From positions 124,001 through 188,000 of the forward strand of contig NZ_JOEQ01000005.1 of the NCBI RefSeq assembly GCF_000721075.1: a stretch of DNA of 64,000 nt. Reading direction: 5' to 3'. The translations under genes were made by a program, and so were the position numbers. Source of the DNA: Streptosporangium amethystogenes. GTDB lineage: Bacteria; Actinomycetota; Actinomycetes; Streptosporangiales; Streptosporangiaceae. The notes under the pieces were generated by a model that worked only from the letters and a program-made list of their open reading frames with translations, made no database searches and had not been told where the DNA came from. This document shows positions 53,350 through 62,060 of this stretch, piece after piece (positions within the stretch are counted from its first letter, which is position 1; each line of letters opens with the position of its first letter).

Positions 53350-54117
53350 ATGACCGTGACCGGCCTGCGTGTCCTTGCGGTGGACGACGAGCTTCCCGCG
53401 CTGGAGGACCTGGCCTACCTGCTCCGGGACGACCCCCGCATCGGAGAGGTCTCCCTGGCCAGGGACGGGGCCGCCGCGCTGCGCGTGCTGGACCGGGCGA
53501 TCGCCGACGGGCGGCCGATCGACGCGGTCTTCCTCGACATCCGGATGCGCGGTCTGGACGGGGTGGTGCTCGGCCGGCTGCTCTCGCAGTTCGCCAACCC
53601 GCCCCGGGTGGTCTTCGTGACGGCCTACGAGGAGCACGCGGTGGACGCCTTCGAGATCAAGGCGGAGGACTACCTGCTCAAGCCGGTGCGGCCGGAGCGG
53701 CTGGCCGAGGCCATCCGGCGGGTGTTCGTCTCGGCGGAGCTGCCGGAGAGCGAGGGCGCGGGCCGTACCGACCCCGACACCATCCCGGTCGAACTGGGCG
53801 GTGTCACCAGATTCGTGGCCAGCACCGAGGTCCGCTACGTCGAGGCGCAGGGGGACTACGCCCGCCTGCACACCGCGGGCGGCAGTCACCTCGTGCGCAT
53901 CTCGCTGGCCACCTTGGAGGAGCGCTGGTCGCTGGCGGGTTTCGTCCGGGTGCACCGCAGCCACCTGGTCGCGGTCAAGCACATCGACGAGTTGCACATC
54001 GACTCGGGCCGGTGCGTGGTCCGCATCGGTGAGACCGAGATCCCGGTCAGTCGCCGCCACACCCGCGAGCTGCGCGATCTCCTGGTCCGCCGGGCGCGCA
54101 AGGGCAGGCCGGAGTGA
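53350..54117 (+). CDS. LytTR-family response regulator
   Basis: 255 aa. Receiver domain with phospho-acceptor Asp in AVFLDIRMRG and Lys in YLLKPVRPERL; LytTR DNA-binding domain (about 150-250) with VRYVEAQGDYARLHT and FVRVHRSHLVAVKHI. GGAGG precedes the ATG. Its stop overlaps the next gene, so the regulator is co-transcribed with the symporter module it probably controls. Confidence 0.92.
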   Translation: MTVTGLRVLAVDDELPALEDLAYLLRDDPRIGEVSLARDGAAALRVLDRAIADGRPIDAVFLDIRMRGLDGVVLGRLLSQFANPPRVVFVTAYEEHAVDAFEIKAEDYLLKPVRPERLAEAIRRVFVSAELPESEGAGRTDPDTIPVELGGVTRFVASTEVRYVEAQGDYARLHTAGGSHLVRISLATLEERWSLAGFVRVHRSHLVAVKHIDELHIDSGRCVVRIGETEIPVSRRHTRELRDLLVRRARKGRPE

Positions 54118-54599
54118 GCCGCGACCCAGGGGCCAGGGAGGAGGCCGAGCCGCGCCGGTGGATCACCGACCGGTCGCGCAAGGATTCCGAGCGACCGGGT
54201 AAGGAGCCCGACCGCTCACGCAGGGAGCCCGAGCGGCCGCGGCGCGAGGTGGTGACCAGCCCTCGCACCATGGCACCCCGCCACCTCCGCTACCCGGTCA
54301 CCCGAGAGATCGACGAGCAGACCCGGCTGGGTGAGATCTACATGCGCTCGCTGGTCCGCACCCAGTTCCGGCTGGCCCTGTTCGTCTGCACGGTGCTGGG
54401 CTGTGTGGTGGTGGGGCTGCCGCTGCTGTTCCTGCTGGTGCCCGAGTTGCACGCGGTCCGCCTGCTGGGGATCCCGCTGCCCTGGGCGGTGCTGGCCGGT
54501 CTGATCTACCCGGCGTTCGTGATCGGTGCCTGGCTCTATGTCCGGCAGGCGGAGCGGAACGAGCGCCACTTCGCCGAGCTGGTGGACAGGGCACGTTGA
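54114..54599 (+). CDS. Small membrane protein preceding a sodium:solute symporter
   Basis: 161 aa. The first 60 residues are charged and repetitive (Arg/Glu/Pro rich), then two membrane helices (about 85-108 and 118-140). It is the positional analogue of the DUF485 proteins that accompany ActP-type symporters, as seen again at 56346. Overlaps the LytTR gene by four bases and is 49 bases before the symporter. Probably assists or regulates the transporter. Confidence 0.75.
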   Translation: MSRDPGAREEAEPRRWITDRSRKDSERPGKEPDRSRREPERPRREVVTSPRTMAPRHLRYPVTREIDEQTRLGEIYMRSLVRTQFRLALFVCTVLGCVVVGLPLLFLLVPELHAVRLLGIPLPWAVLAGLIYPAFVIGAWLYVRQAERNERHFAELVDRAR

Positions 54600-54648
54600 C
54601 CCCCCTGCAGGGCCGGGAGCCCGAGGTCTGCACACCGGGAGGCGTCAG

Positions 54649-56148
54649 ATGAGCACCGCGTACGGTGTGACGGCGGTCGTGCTGGTGGTGCTGGCCGCGG
54701 TGCTGATCGGCGCTTTCGGGATCCGGCTGTCGCGGACCACCTCCGACTTCTACGTCGCCTCCCGCACGGTCTCCCCGCTGTGGAACGCCTCGGCCATCGG
54801 TGGGGAGTACCTGTCGGCCGCGAGCTTCCTGGGCGTCGCCGGGCTGATCCTCACCTATGGCGCGGACATGCTCTGGCTGCCGGTCGGCTGGACGGGCGGT
54901 TATCTGGTGCTGCTCGTGCTGGTCTCGGCTCCGCTGCGCCGTTCGGGCGCCTACACGCTGCCCGACTTCGCCGAGGCGCGGCTGGAGTCGATGGCGGTGC
55001 GGCGGATGGCCGGGGTGCTGGTCGTGCTGATCGGCTGGCTGTACCTGATGCCGCAGTTCCAGAGCGCGGGCCTGGTCCTGCGGGCCATCACCGGCGCCCC
55101 GGAGTGGGCGGGGGGCCTGCTGGTGGCGGCCGTGGTCGCGGTGAACGTGATGTCGGGGGGTATGCGGTCGATCACGTTCGTGCAGGCCTTCCAGTACTGG
55201 CTGAAGCTCACGGCCCTGGCCGTGCCGCTGGCGTTCCTGTTGCTGGCGTGGCGGAGCGGGGGAGCCCCGGGGCTGAGTGAGCGGGATGTGGCCACCTGGG
55301 CGCTGCCGCTCTCCAGCGGCAGGGAGTACGGCCTCTACTCGACCTACTCGTTGATCCTGGCCACGTTTCTGGGCACCATGGGGCTGCCGCACGTGCTGGT
55401 CCGCTTCTACACCAACCCCGACGGCCGGGCCGCCCGCCGTACGACGCTGGTGGTCCTGTCGTTGCTCGGCGCCTTCTACCTGCTGCCGGCCGTCTATGGC
55501 GCGCTGGGCAGGATCTACGTCCCGGAGTTGGAGGGCAGTGACACGGTGGTGCTCACACTGCCGGGACGACTGATCGGCGGTGTGGCCGGCGACCTGCTGA
55601 CGGCGCTGGTGACGGCCGGGGCGTTCGCGGCGTTCCTGTCGACCTCCTCCGGGCTGACGGTCTCGGTCGCCGGGGTCATCGGGCAGGACATTCTCAAGGG
55701 AGGAGTGCGGTCGTTCCGGGCGGCGGCGGTGCTCGCCGTGATCGTTCCGCTGGGCCTGGCGGCCCTGGCCCGCTCGCTACCGGTCGCCGACGTCGTCGGC
55801 CTGGCGTTCGCGGTTGCGGCCTCCTCCTTCTGCCCGTTGCTGGTGCTGGGCATCTGGTGGCGGCGGCTGACTCCCGCCGGGGCGATGGCGGGGCTGCTCG
55901 TCGGTGGTGGCCTGGCCTGCGGCGCGGTTCTGATGACGATCGGAGGGGGGCCCTATCCCGGTCTGCTGGGCGCCATGCTGGCCCAGCCCGCCGCGTGGAC
56001 GGTGCCGATCGCCTTTCTCGTCATGGTGCTGGTCTCGCTGCTGACGCCGGGGCGTATCCCGCCGAACGTGGCCCGTACGATGGTGCGCCTGCACACCCCG
56101 GAGATCCTCGACCTGGACCGGGGTGACTGGCGGCCCCGCTCCTCCTGA
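54649..56148 (+). CDS. Sodium:solute symporter (acetate/pyruvate type), first copy
   Basis: 499-aa SSS-family transporter with about 13 membrane helices. It has the family pattern DFYVASRTVSPLWNASAIGG and EYLSAASFLGVAGL, and ATFLGTMGLPHVLVRFYT in the middle, as in ActP. A GGGAGG upstream of ATG 54649 supports this start. It is controlled in all likelihood by the LytS/LytTR pair in front. Substrate is a small monocarboxylate by family; not determined. Confidence 0.9.
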   Translation: MSTAYGVTAVVLVVLAAVLIGAFGIRLSRTTSDFYVASRTVSPLWNASAIGGEYLSAASFLGVAGLILTYGADMLWLPVGWTGGYLVLLVLVSAPLRRSGAYTLPDFAEARLESMAVRRMAGVLVVLIGWLYLMPQFQSAGLVLRAITGAPEWAGGLLVAAVVAVNVMSGGMRSITFVQAFQYWLKLTALAVPLAFLLLAWRSGGAPGLSERDVATWALPLSSGREYGLYSTYSLILATFLGTMGLPHVLVRFYTNPDGRAARRTTLVVLSLLGAFYLLPAVYGALGRIYVPELEGSDTVVLTLPGRLIGGVAGDLLTALVTAGAFAAFLSTSSGLTVSVAGVIGQDILKGGVRSFRAAAVLAVIVPLGLAALARSLPVADVVGLAFAVAASSFCPLLVLGIWWRRLTPAGAMAGLLVGGGLACGAVLMTIGGGPYPGLLGAMLAQPAAWTVPIAFLVMVLVSLLTPGRIPPNVARTMVRLHTPEILDLDRGDWRPRSS

Positions 56149-56345
56149 CGGGACCGGCGAGTCGCCCGGCCGGGTCTCCTCGGCGGTGACCGTTCGTCGC
56201 GCGGGACAGACCTTTCACCGCAAGCCACGTCCAGCTGAACGCGACGCGGCGGCGCCTCGGCGAAGAGTCCGCGAGCGGGTCTCCACGAAGGGTGCTGTCC
56301 CCTCCTACGTTATCCGTGATCCAGATCACATTTGTGGGAGGTCTT

Positions 56346-56675
56346 GTGACCGCCAGGCAACATGACTCATCGGTCTACGAAGAGATTCAGGCCGGTGAAC
56401 AGTTCCAGGAGTTGAAGAGGCGTTTTCGGGCCTGGGCGTTCCCGATGACTGCGGCGTTCCTCGGGTGGTACCTGCTCTACGTCGTCCTTTCCGGCTGGGC
56501 ACGTGACTTCATGGGCACGAAGGTCCTGGGCAACATCAACGTGGCGCTGATCTTCGGTCTGCTCCAGTTCGTGTCGACGTTCGGGATCGCCTGGGCCTAC
56601 TCCCGTTTCGCCGAGAAGAAGCTCGACCCGCTGGCTGACGAGATCCGTCACCAGGCCGAGGGGAAGACCGAATGA
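56346..56675 (+). CDS. DUF485 membrane protein, symporter partner
   Basis: 109 aa with GTG start behind GGGAGG. After EEIQAGEQFQELKRRFRAW, the usual DUF485 entry, come two helices (about 36-58 and 70-92). This family sits upstream of actP in many bacteria (YjcH). The stop overlaps the actP start (ATGA). An ATG 54 bases upstream is in frame but lacks a binding site. Confidence 0.9.
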   Translation: MTARQHDSSVYEEIQAGEQFQELKRRFRAWAFPMTAAFLGWYLLYVVLSGWARDFMGTKVLGNINVALIFGLLQFVSTFGIAWAYSRFAEKKLDPLADEIRHQAEGKTE

Positions 56676-58345
56676 GCCACCAGACCCTGTCCACGATCCT
56701 GTTCCTGCTCTTCGTCGCGGGAACGCTGGGGATCACCTTCTGGGCCAGCCGCAACACCAAGGACGCCACCGACTTCTACGCCGGTGGCCGGTCCTTCAGC
56801 GGCGTGCAGAACGGCCTCGCCATCGGTGGCGACTACATGTCGGCCGCGAGCTTCCTGGGCATCGCCGGGATCATCGCGCTGTCGGGCTACGACGGCTTCC
56901 TGTACTCGATCGGCTTCCTGGTCGCCTGGCTGGTGGCGTTGCTGCTGGTCGCCGAGCTGATGCGCAACTCCGGCAAGTTCACCATGGCCGACGTGCTGGC
57001 CTTCCGGATGAGCCCCCGCCCGGTCCGTACCGCGGCGGGTGTGTCCACCATCACGGTGTCGATCTTCTACCTGCTGGCCCAGATGGTCGGCGCGGGCGCG
57101 CTGGTCGGCCTGCTGCTCGGCGTCACCTCGCCGGCGGGCAAGGCGCTCACGATCGTCGGCGTGGGTGTCCTGATGATCGTCTATGTGGTCGTCGGCGGCA
57201 TGAAGGGCACCACCTGGGTGCAGATCGTCAAGGCGGTGCTGCTCATGAGCGGCGCCACCCTGGTCACCCTGCTGGTCCTCGGCCACTACGGTTTCAACCT
57301 GTCCGGTCTGCTCGGCGACGCCGCCACGCAGAGCGGAAAGGGCGACGCCTTCCTCAACGCGGGCCTGAAGTACGGCACCGAGGCGCAGGGTATCGCGGGC
57401 AAGATCGACCTGATCAGCCTGGGCCTGGCACTGGTGCTCGGCACCGCGGGCCTGCCGCACATCCTGATCCGCTTCTACACGGTTCCCACCGCGCGGGAGG
57501 CGCGTAAGTCGGTGCTGTGGGGTATCGGCATCATCGGCGTCTTCTACCTGCTGACCCTGGTGCTCGGCTTCGGCGCGGCGGCGCTGGTCGGCGGGGACGC
57601 GATCGTGGCACAGGACAAGGCGGGCAACACGGCGGCGCCGATGCTCGCCGAAGCGGTCGGCAAGGCCATCTTCGGCGACGTCGGAGGCACGATCCTGCTG
57701 GCCGTCATCGCGGCGGTCGCCTTCGCCACGATCCTGGCGGTCGTCGCCGGGCTGACGCTGGCGTCGAGTTCCTCCTTCGCCCACGACCTGTACGCGCACG
57801 TGTTCAAGCGCGGCAACGTCACCGACAAGGAGGAGGTCCTGGTCGCCCGGATCTCGGCCTTCGTCATCGGCGCGGTCGCCATCGGGCTCGGCATCCTCGC
57901 CCAGGGGCAGAACGTGGCCTTCCTGGTCGCGCTCGCCTTCGCCGTGGCGGCCTCGGGGAACCTGCCCGCGATCCTCTACAGCCTGTTCTGGAAGCGGTTC
58001 AACACCGCGGGCGCGGTCTCGGCCATCTACGGCGGCCTGGTCTCGGCGCTGGTCCTGGTGGTCTTCTCGCCGGTGGTGTCCGGCAGCGCCACCGCGCTGT
58101 TTCCCGACGCGAACTTCGCCTGGTTCCCGCTGAGCAACCCCGGCATCGTCTCGATCCCGCTCGGCTTCCTGGCAGGGTTCGTCGGCGCGCGCCTCAGCAA
58201 GGAGTACAGCGCCGGCAAGTACGCGGAGATCGAGGTCCGCTCGCTCACCGGCATCGGTGCCGAGCAGGCCACCTCGCACCAGCCTGTCGGCGGGGTCCAG
58301 CGGCAGCCCGGCACCGACCCTGAGCTGGAGCCCAGTACCGACTAG
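56672..58345 (+). CDS. actP: Cation/acetate symporter ActP-like
   Basis: 557-aa SSS transporter. DFYAGGRSFSGVQNGLAIGG and DYMSAASFLGIAGI, GTAGLPHILIRFYTVP, and FAHDLYAHVFKRGNVTDKEE are ActP signatures, and the paired DUF485 gene strengthens the call. It imports acetate and probably other short monocarboxylates with Na+ or H+. It resembles the first symporter in motif layout but is not a close copy. A terminator follows. Confidence 0.92.
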   Translation: MSHQTLSTILFLLFVAGTLGITFWASRNTKDATDFYAGGRSFSGVQNGLAIGGDYMSAASFLGIAGIIALSGYDGFLYSIGFLVAWLVALLLVAELMRNSGKFTMADVLAFRMSPRPVRTAAGVSTITVSIFYLLAQMVGAGALVGLLLGVTSPAGKALTIVGVGVLMIVYVVVGGMKGTTWVQIVKAVLLMSGATLVTLLVLGHYGFNLSGLLGDAATQSGKGDAFLNAGLKYGTEAQGIAGKIDLISLGLALVLGTAGLPHILIRFYTVPTAREARKSVLWGIGIIGVFYLLTLVLGFGAAALVGGDAIVAQDKAGNTAAPMLAEAVGKAIFGDVGGTILLAVIAAVAFATILAVVAGLTLASSSSFAHDLYAHVFKRGNVTDKEEVLVARISAFVIGAVAIGLGILAQGQNVAFLVALAFAVAASGNLPAILYSLFWKRFNTAGAVSAIYGGLVSALVLVVFSPVVSGSATALFPDANFAWFPLSNPGIVSIPLGFLAGFVGARLSKEYSAGKYAEIEVRSLTGIGAEQATSHQPVGGVQRQPGTDPELEPSTD

Positions 58346-58377
58346 GTGCCGGCCCGGCACAGCTCCCGAACCCGACC

Positions 58378-58406
58378 GGGGTCCGGCCGCACCGCGGCCG
58401 GGCCCC
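58378..58406. terminator. Bidirectional terminator between actP and the aldo/keto reductase
   Basis: GGGGTCCGGCCGC (58378-58390) pairs with 58394-58406 with one G-U pair and a three-base loop, in the gap between two convergent genes. Confidence 0.75.
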
Positions 58407-58417
58407 GCCGTGTCCTT

Positions 58418-59341
58418 CTAGCGGGACGCCTCGTCCAGCAGGGCCAGCTCGTCGGCGGACAGCGTCAGGTCGGCGACCGCGAGCAGCGGCCGAAGCTGCT
58501 CGACGTTACGGGCGCTGGCGATCGGCGCGGCCACCGTGGGCTGGGCGGCCAGCCAGGCGAGGGCGACGGTGGCCGGGGCGGCTCCGTGGGAGGCGGCGAC
58601 CTTGTCCAGGGCGTCGAGCACCCTCGGCCCGCGCTCCGACTTCAGGTATCTCGCCGCCTGTCCCGCGCGGACGCTGTCCACCGTGACCCCCGGCCGGTAC
58701 TTGCCGGTCAGGAAGCCGCGGGCCAGGCCGTAGTACGGCGTGCTGGTCAGCCCCGCCTCGGCCACCACGTCGCGCAGTGCCCCCTCGTAGTCGCGTTCGA
58801 GAAGGTTGTAGTGCTGCTGCAGCACCCCGTACCGGGCCAGGCCGTCCCGTTCGGAGATCGCCAGCGCCTCCGCGAGCCGCTCGGCGCTGTAGTTCGAGGC
58901 GCCGATGTTCCGTACCTTGCCTTCGGTGACCAGGTCGTCGAACGCGCCGAGGGTCTCCTCCAGGGGCGTGGCCGCGTCGTCGATGTGGGCCCAGTACAGA
59001 TCGATGTAGTCGGTACGCAGCCGCCGGAGCGAGTCCTCGGCCGCCGCTCGGATGTTGGCCGCCGACAGCCCGGTGCGGCCGTTCAGTGAACCCACCTTGG
59101 TCGCCACCACGATCCGGTCACGGTTGCGGCGGGAGGCCGTCCACTCGCCGATGACGGTCTCGGACTCCCCGCCGACGTGTCCGGGCACCCACGCGGAATA
59201 GACGTCCGCAGTGTCGATGAAATTGCCGCCCGCCTCGGCGTAGGCGTCCAGGACCGCGAAGGAGTCGTTCCGGTCCGCGGTCCAGCCGAATACGTTGCCG
59301 CCGAGACAGAGAGGAAACAGGTTCAGCTCAGAAAAGCTCAT
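58418..59341 (-). CDS. Aldo/keto reductase
   Basis: 307-aa NADPH-dependent AKR with the TIM-barrel motifs: NFIDTADVYSAWVPG with catalytic Asp/Tyr, VATKVGSLNGRTG with the Lys, and DYIDLYWAHIDDAATPLEET, where His is conserved. NIGASNYSAERLAEAL and a C-terminal NADPH site are present. It belongs to the YajO/PdxI-like group. Convergent with actP and divergent from the esterase gene. Substrate unknown. Confidence 0.92.
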   Translation of the reverse strand: MSFSELNLFPLCLGGNVFGWTADRNDSFAVLDAYAEAGGNFIDTADVYSAWVPGHVGGESETVIGEWTASRRNRDRIVVATKVGSLNGRTGLSAANIRAAAEDSLRRLRTDYIDLYWAHIDDAATPLEETLGAFDDLVTEGKVRNIGASNYSAERLAEALAISERDGLARYGVLQQHYNLLERDYEGALRDVVAEAGLTSTPYYGLARGFLTGKYRPGVTVDSVRAGQAARYLKSERGPRVLDALDKVAASHGAAPATVALAWLAAQPTVAAPIASARNVEQLRPLLAVADLTLSADELALLDEASR

Positions 59342-59443
59342 GGGCTAACTCTATTTCTAGAGTAATCGCGCGGGTGCGGGGCATCGGTGACAGCCGTCGG
59401 AGCGCTATTATGTGCGACGTCAATAAGACTGTCGGAGGCTCCC

Positions 59444-60511
59444 ATGGCACCCGGTTCACGGTTACGCGGACTCCTCATCGGTGCTGTGGTCGCGGGCGGT
59501 CTTTTCGTCCTGGCGGTGGCCGCCGCGATCGCCCTGATCTCCAACCAGAGCGGGACCGTCGCGGACCCGCCGGGCCCTTCCACTTCGGAGCGGCCCGCGA
59601 CCTCGGAGCGGCCCCGCACGCCGGACGCGTCCAGGAGGCCGGGAGGGGTTCCCGACGGTGTCAAGGTGGTCGGGGAGAAGCGGTCCGGCGGTCGCCGGAT
59701 GGACCTGACCCTGCGCTCGGCGGCCCTCGACGACGTCACCCGGGTGCGGCTGCTGCTGCCCAAGGGCTGGTCCAGGGACGCGGGCAGGACCTGGCCGACG
59801 CTCTGGCTGCTCCACGGGGGGCTCGACGACTACACGGGATGGTCGAAGTCCGACGTCGAGAGGTTCACGGAGAACGATCAGGTCATCGTGGTCATGCCCG
59901 ACGGCGGCAAGTGCGGCAGCTACTCCGACTGGTACAACGGCGGCGGGGGCGGGTCGCCCAGGTGGGCGACCTACCACCTCAAGGAGTTGCTTCCGCTGCT
60001 GGAGAGCAGGTACGCCGCGGGCAAGGAGCGGGCCATCGCCGGATACTCCATGGGCGGCCAGGGCGCGATGCTGTACGCGGCGGACGGTGGTTTCAAGGCC
60101 GCGGCCTCCTTCAGCGGCGCGGTGCACATTCTCATGCCCGGGGTCGAGCTGGCGGTCATGCTCGGCACCACGGCGGGCTGTTTCGGCACCGACTGGAAGC
60201 GGATCTGGGGTGATCCGCGGGAGAATCGCGAGGTGTGGGAGCGGCACGACCCGTACCATCTGGCGGGCAGGTTGCGCGGGGTCCGCCTTTACCTGGCCTC
60301 GGGCGACGGCGGCAAGGGGGACGGTGAGCTGTTCGGGGACATCACCGAGGAACTCGCCCACAAGGCGACGCTGGCCTTTGCCGGCCGCCTGCAGTCGCTG
60401 GACATCCCCTTCCAGCCGCACTTCTACTCGGGGCGTCACAACATGACCTACTGGAACCGGGAACTCCGCCGGGCGCTGCCCATGCTCCTGGAGGCTGTCG
60501 GAGCCCGATGA
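59444..60511 (+). CDS. Membrane-anchored or secreted esterase (Esterase-D/Ag85-like)
   Basis: 355 aa. An N-terminal hydrophobic helix (about 8-30) follows a short basic start and may be an uncleaved anchor; then a Ser/Pro/Arg-rich linker. The alpha/beta-hydrolase domain has LWLLHGGLDDYTGW, nucleophile Ser in GYSMGGQGAM, and the likely catalytic His in YSGRHNMTYWNREL. The family includes esterase D and mycolyltransferases. ATG 59444 behind GGAGG is preferred over an in-frame ATG 57 bases upstream. Confidence 0.88.
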   Translation: MAPGSRLRGLLIGAVVAGGLFVLAVAAAIALISNQSGTVADPPGPSTSERPATSERPRTPDASRRPGGVPDGVKVVGEKRSGGRRMDLTLRSAALDDVTRVRLLLPKGWSRDAGRTWPTLWLLHGGLDDYTGWSKSDVERFTENDQVIVVMPDGGKCGSYSDWYNGGGGGSPRWATYHLKELLPLLESRYAAGKERAIAGYSMGGQGAMLYAADGGFKAAASFSGAVHILMPGVELAVMLGTTAGCFGTDWKRIWGDPRENREVWERHDPYHLAGRLRGVRLYLASGDGGKGDGELFGDITEELAHKATLAFAGRLQSLDIPFQPHFYSGRHNMTYWNRELRRALPMLLEAVGAR

Positions 60512-60617
60512 GCCCTTTCCGCTCCTCCCGCCGACCGCGAGGACGGATATTGGGCATAAGGGGGCATAAAGGAAGAGGGGGAGGCCGCCCGAACGCTTCG
60601 CCGTCCGGCGGCGATGT

Positions 60618-60665
60618 TTCTCCGGGAGGCACCGACGGCGATTCTCCGGGAGGCACCGATGGCGA
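60618..60665 (+). repeat. 24-base tandem duplication of the aldehyde dehydrogenase start region
   Basis: Two adjacent 24-base copies (60618-60641 and 60642-60665) each carry CCGGGAGG and the start position. They differ at one base: the first copy has ACG and the second ATG, so only the second is a start codon. The result is a doubled ribosome binding site in front of one gene. Confidence 0.93.
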
Positions 60666-62032
60666 TCGCGACGATCAACCCGGCCACGGGCGAGACCCTC
60701 AGGACGTTCGACCCGATCGGCGAGGAGGAGGTGGAACGGCGGCTGGCACTCGCCGCCGCCGCGTTCCACGAGTACCGGAAGGTCGACTTCAAGCAGCGGG
60801 CGGTCTGGATGCACGCCGCCGCCACCCTGTTCCGGGCCGAGCAGGAGCGGCTGGCGCGGCTGGTGAGCACCGAGATGGGCAAGACGCTGGCCGCCGCCCA
60901 CTGCGAGGTGGACATGTGCGTGCGGGAGATGCGCTTCTTCGCCGACCACGCCGAGGAGTTCCTCGCGGACGAGTCGGTAGACGGGCCCGCCGTGGGCGCG
61001 CGGCAGGCGTACGTGCGCTACCAGCCGCTGGGCCCCGTCCTCGGGATCACCTCGTGGGACTTTCCCCTCTGGCAGGTGGTCAGGTCTGCCGCGCCCGCCC
61101 TGATGGCGGGCAACGTCTGCCTGTTCAAGCACGCGCCGAACGTGCCGCAGACGGCGCTGCACCTGGGCGGGCTGTTCGCCAGGGCCGGTTTTCCCGAGGG
61201 ATGCGCACAGGTCCTGCTGATCGAGCCCGAACAGGTCGAGCCGTTGTTGCGCGATCGGCGGGTGGCGGCCGTCACCCTCACCGGGGCCGATCGGGAGGGT
61301 CGCTCGGTCGCCGCGATCGCGGGCTGGGAGATCAAGAAGACGGTCCTGGAACTGGGCGGCTCCGACCCCTACGTCGTCATGCCCTCCGCCGACCTGGACG
61401 AGGCCACCGCCGTCGGGGTCACCTCGCGGGTGCGCAACAACGGCCAGTCCTCCGTCGCGGCCAAGCGGTTCATCGTGCACGAGGAGGTCTACGACGACTT
61501 CGCCGGGTTGTTCGTGGCGCTGATGGAGTCGCTGCGGCTCGGTGACCCCGCGGACGAGGCGACGGACGTGGGACCGCTCGCCACCCGGCAGGGCCGCGAC
61601 CACGTCGAGTCGCAGGTCGCCAACGCCGCGGGGCTCGGCGCCCGGGTGCTCTGCGGGGGAGTGAGCCCGGATCGGCCCGGCTGGTTCTACGAACCGACGG
61701 TGATCACCGGCATCACCTCGGAGATGCGGATGTTCCACGAGGAGGTCCGCGGCCCGGTGGCCGCGCTGTACCGGGTCGCGGACATCGACGAGGCGATCGC
61801 CCTGGCCAACGCGACCCCCTTCGGGCTCGCCGCCGCCGCCTGGAGCGGCGACGTGGCGGAGCAGGAACGCCTCGTCTCCGAGATCGAGGCAGGCATGGTG
61901 TACGTCAACGGGATGGTCTCCGCCTACCCTCAACTGCCGTTCGGCGGTGTCAAGAGCTCCGGGTACGGACGCGGGCTGTCGGCGTACGGCATCCGTGAGT
62001 TCTGCGACGCCAAGACCGTCTGGATCGGCTGA
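60659..62032 (+). CDS. Aldehyde dehydrogenase (GabD1-like) with Ser at the catalytic Cys position
   Basis: 457 aa, family length and motifs of NADP-dependent succinate-semialdehyde dehydrogenase (GabD1 type): INPATGETLRTFDPI, PLGPVLGITSWDFP, LTGADREGRSVAAIAG and LELGGSDPYVV with Glu231. At the nucleophile the sequence reads NNGQSSVAAKRF, where homologues have GQSC; Ser265 replaces the Cys through a single base (TCC for TGC). Dehydrogenase activity should be lost or altered unless this is a sequencing error. The start is fixed by the ATG in the second copy of a 24-base duplication. Confidence 0.9.
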   Translation: MAIATINPATGETLRTFDPIGEEEVERRLALAAAAFHEYRKVDFKQRAVWMHAAATLFRAEQERLARLVSTEMGKTLAAAHCEVDMCVREMRFFADHAEEFLADESVDGPAVGARQAYVRYQPLGPVLGITSWDFPLWQVVRSAAPALMAGNVCLFKHAPNVPQTALHLGGLFARAGFPEGCAQVLLIEPEQVEPLLRDRRVAAVTLTGADREGRSVAAIAGWEIKKTVLELGGSDPYVVMPSADLDEATAVGVTSRVRNNGQSSVAAKRFIVHEEVYDDFAGLFVALMESLRLGDPADEATDVGPLATRQGRDHVESQVANAAGLGARVLCGGVSPDRPGWFYEPTVITGITSEMRMFHEEVRGPVAALYRVADIDEAIALANATPFGLAAAAWSGDVAEQERLVSEIEAGMVYVNGMVSAYPQLPFGGVKSSGYGRGLSAYGIREFCDAKTVWIG

Positions 62033-62060
62033 TCGCCCGCCGCGCCTCGGCGCGGAGTCC

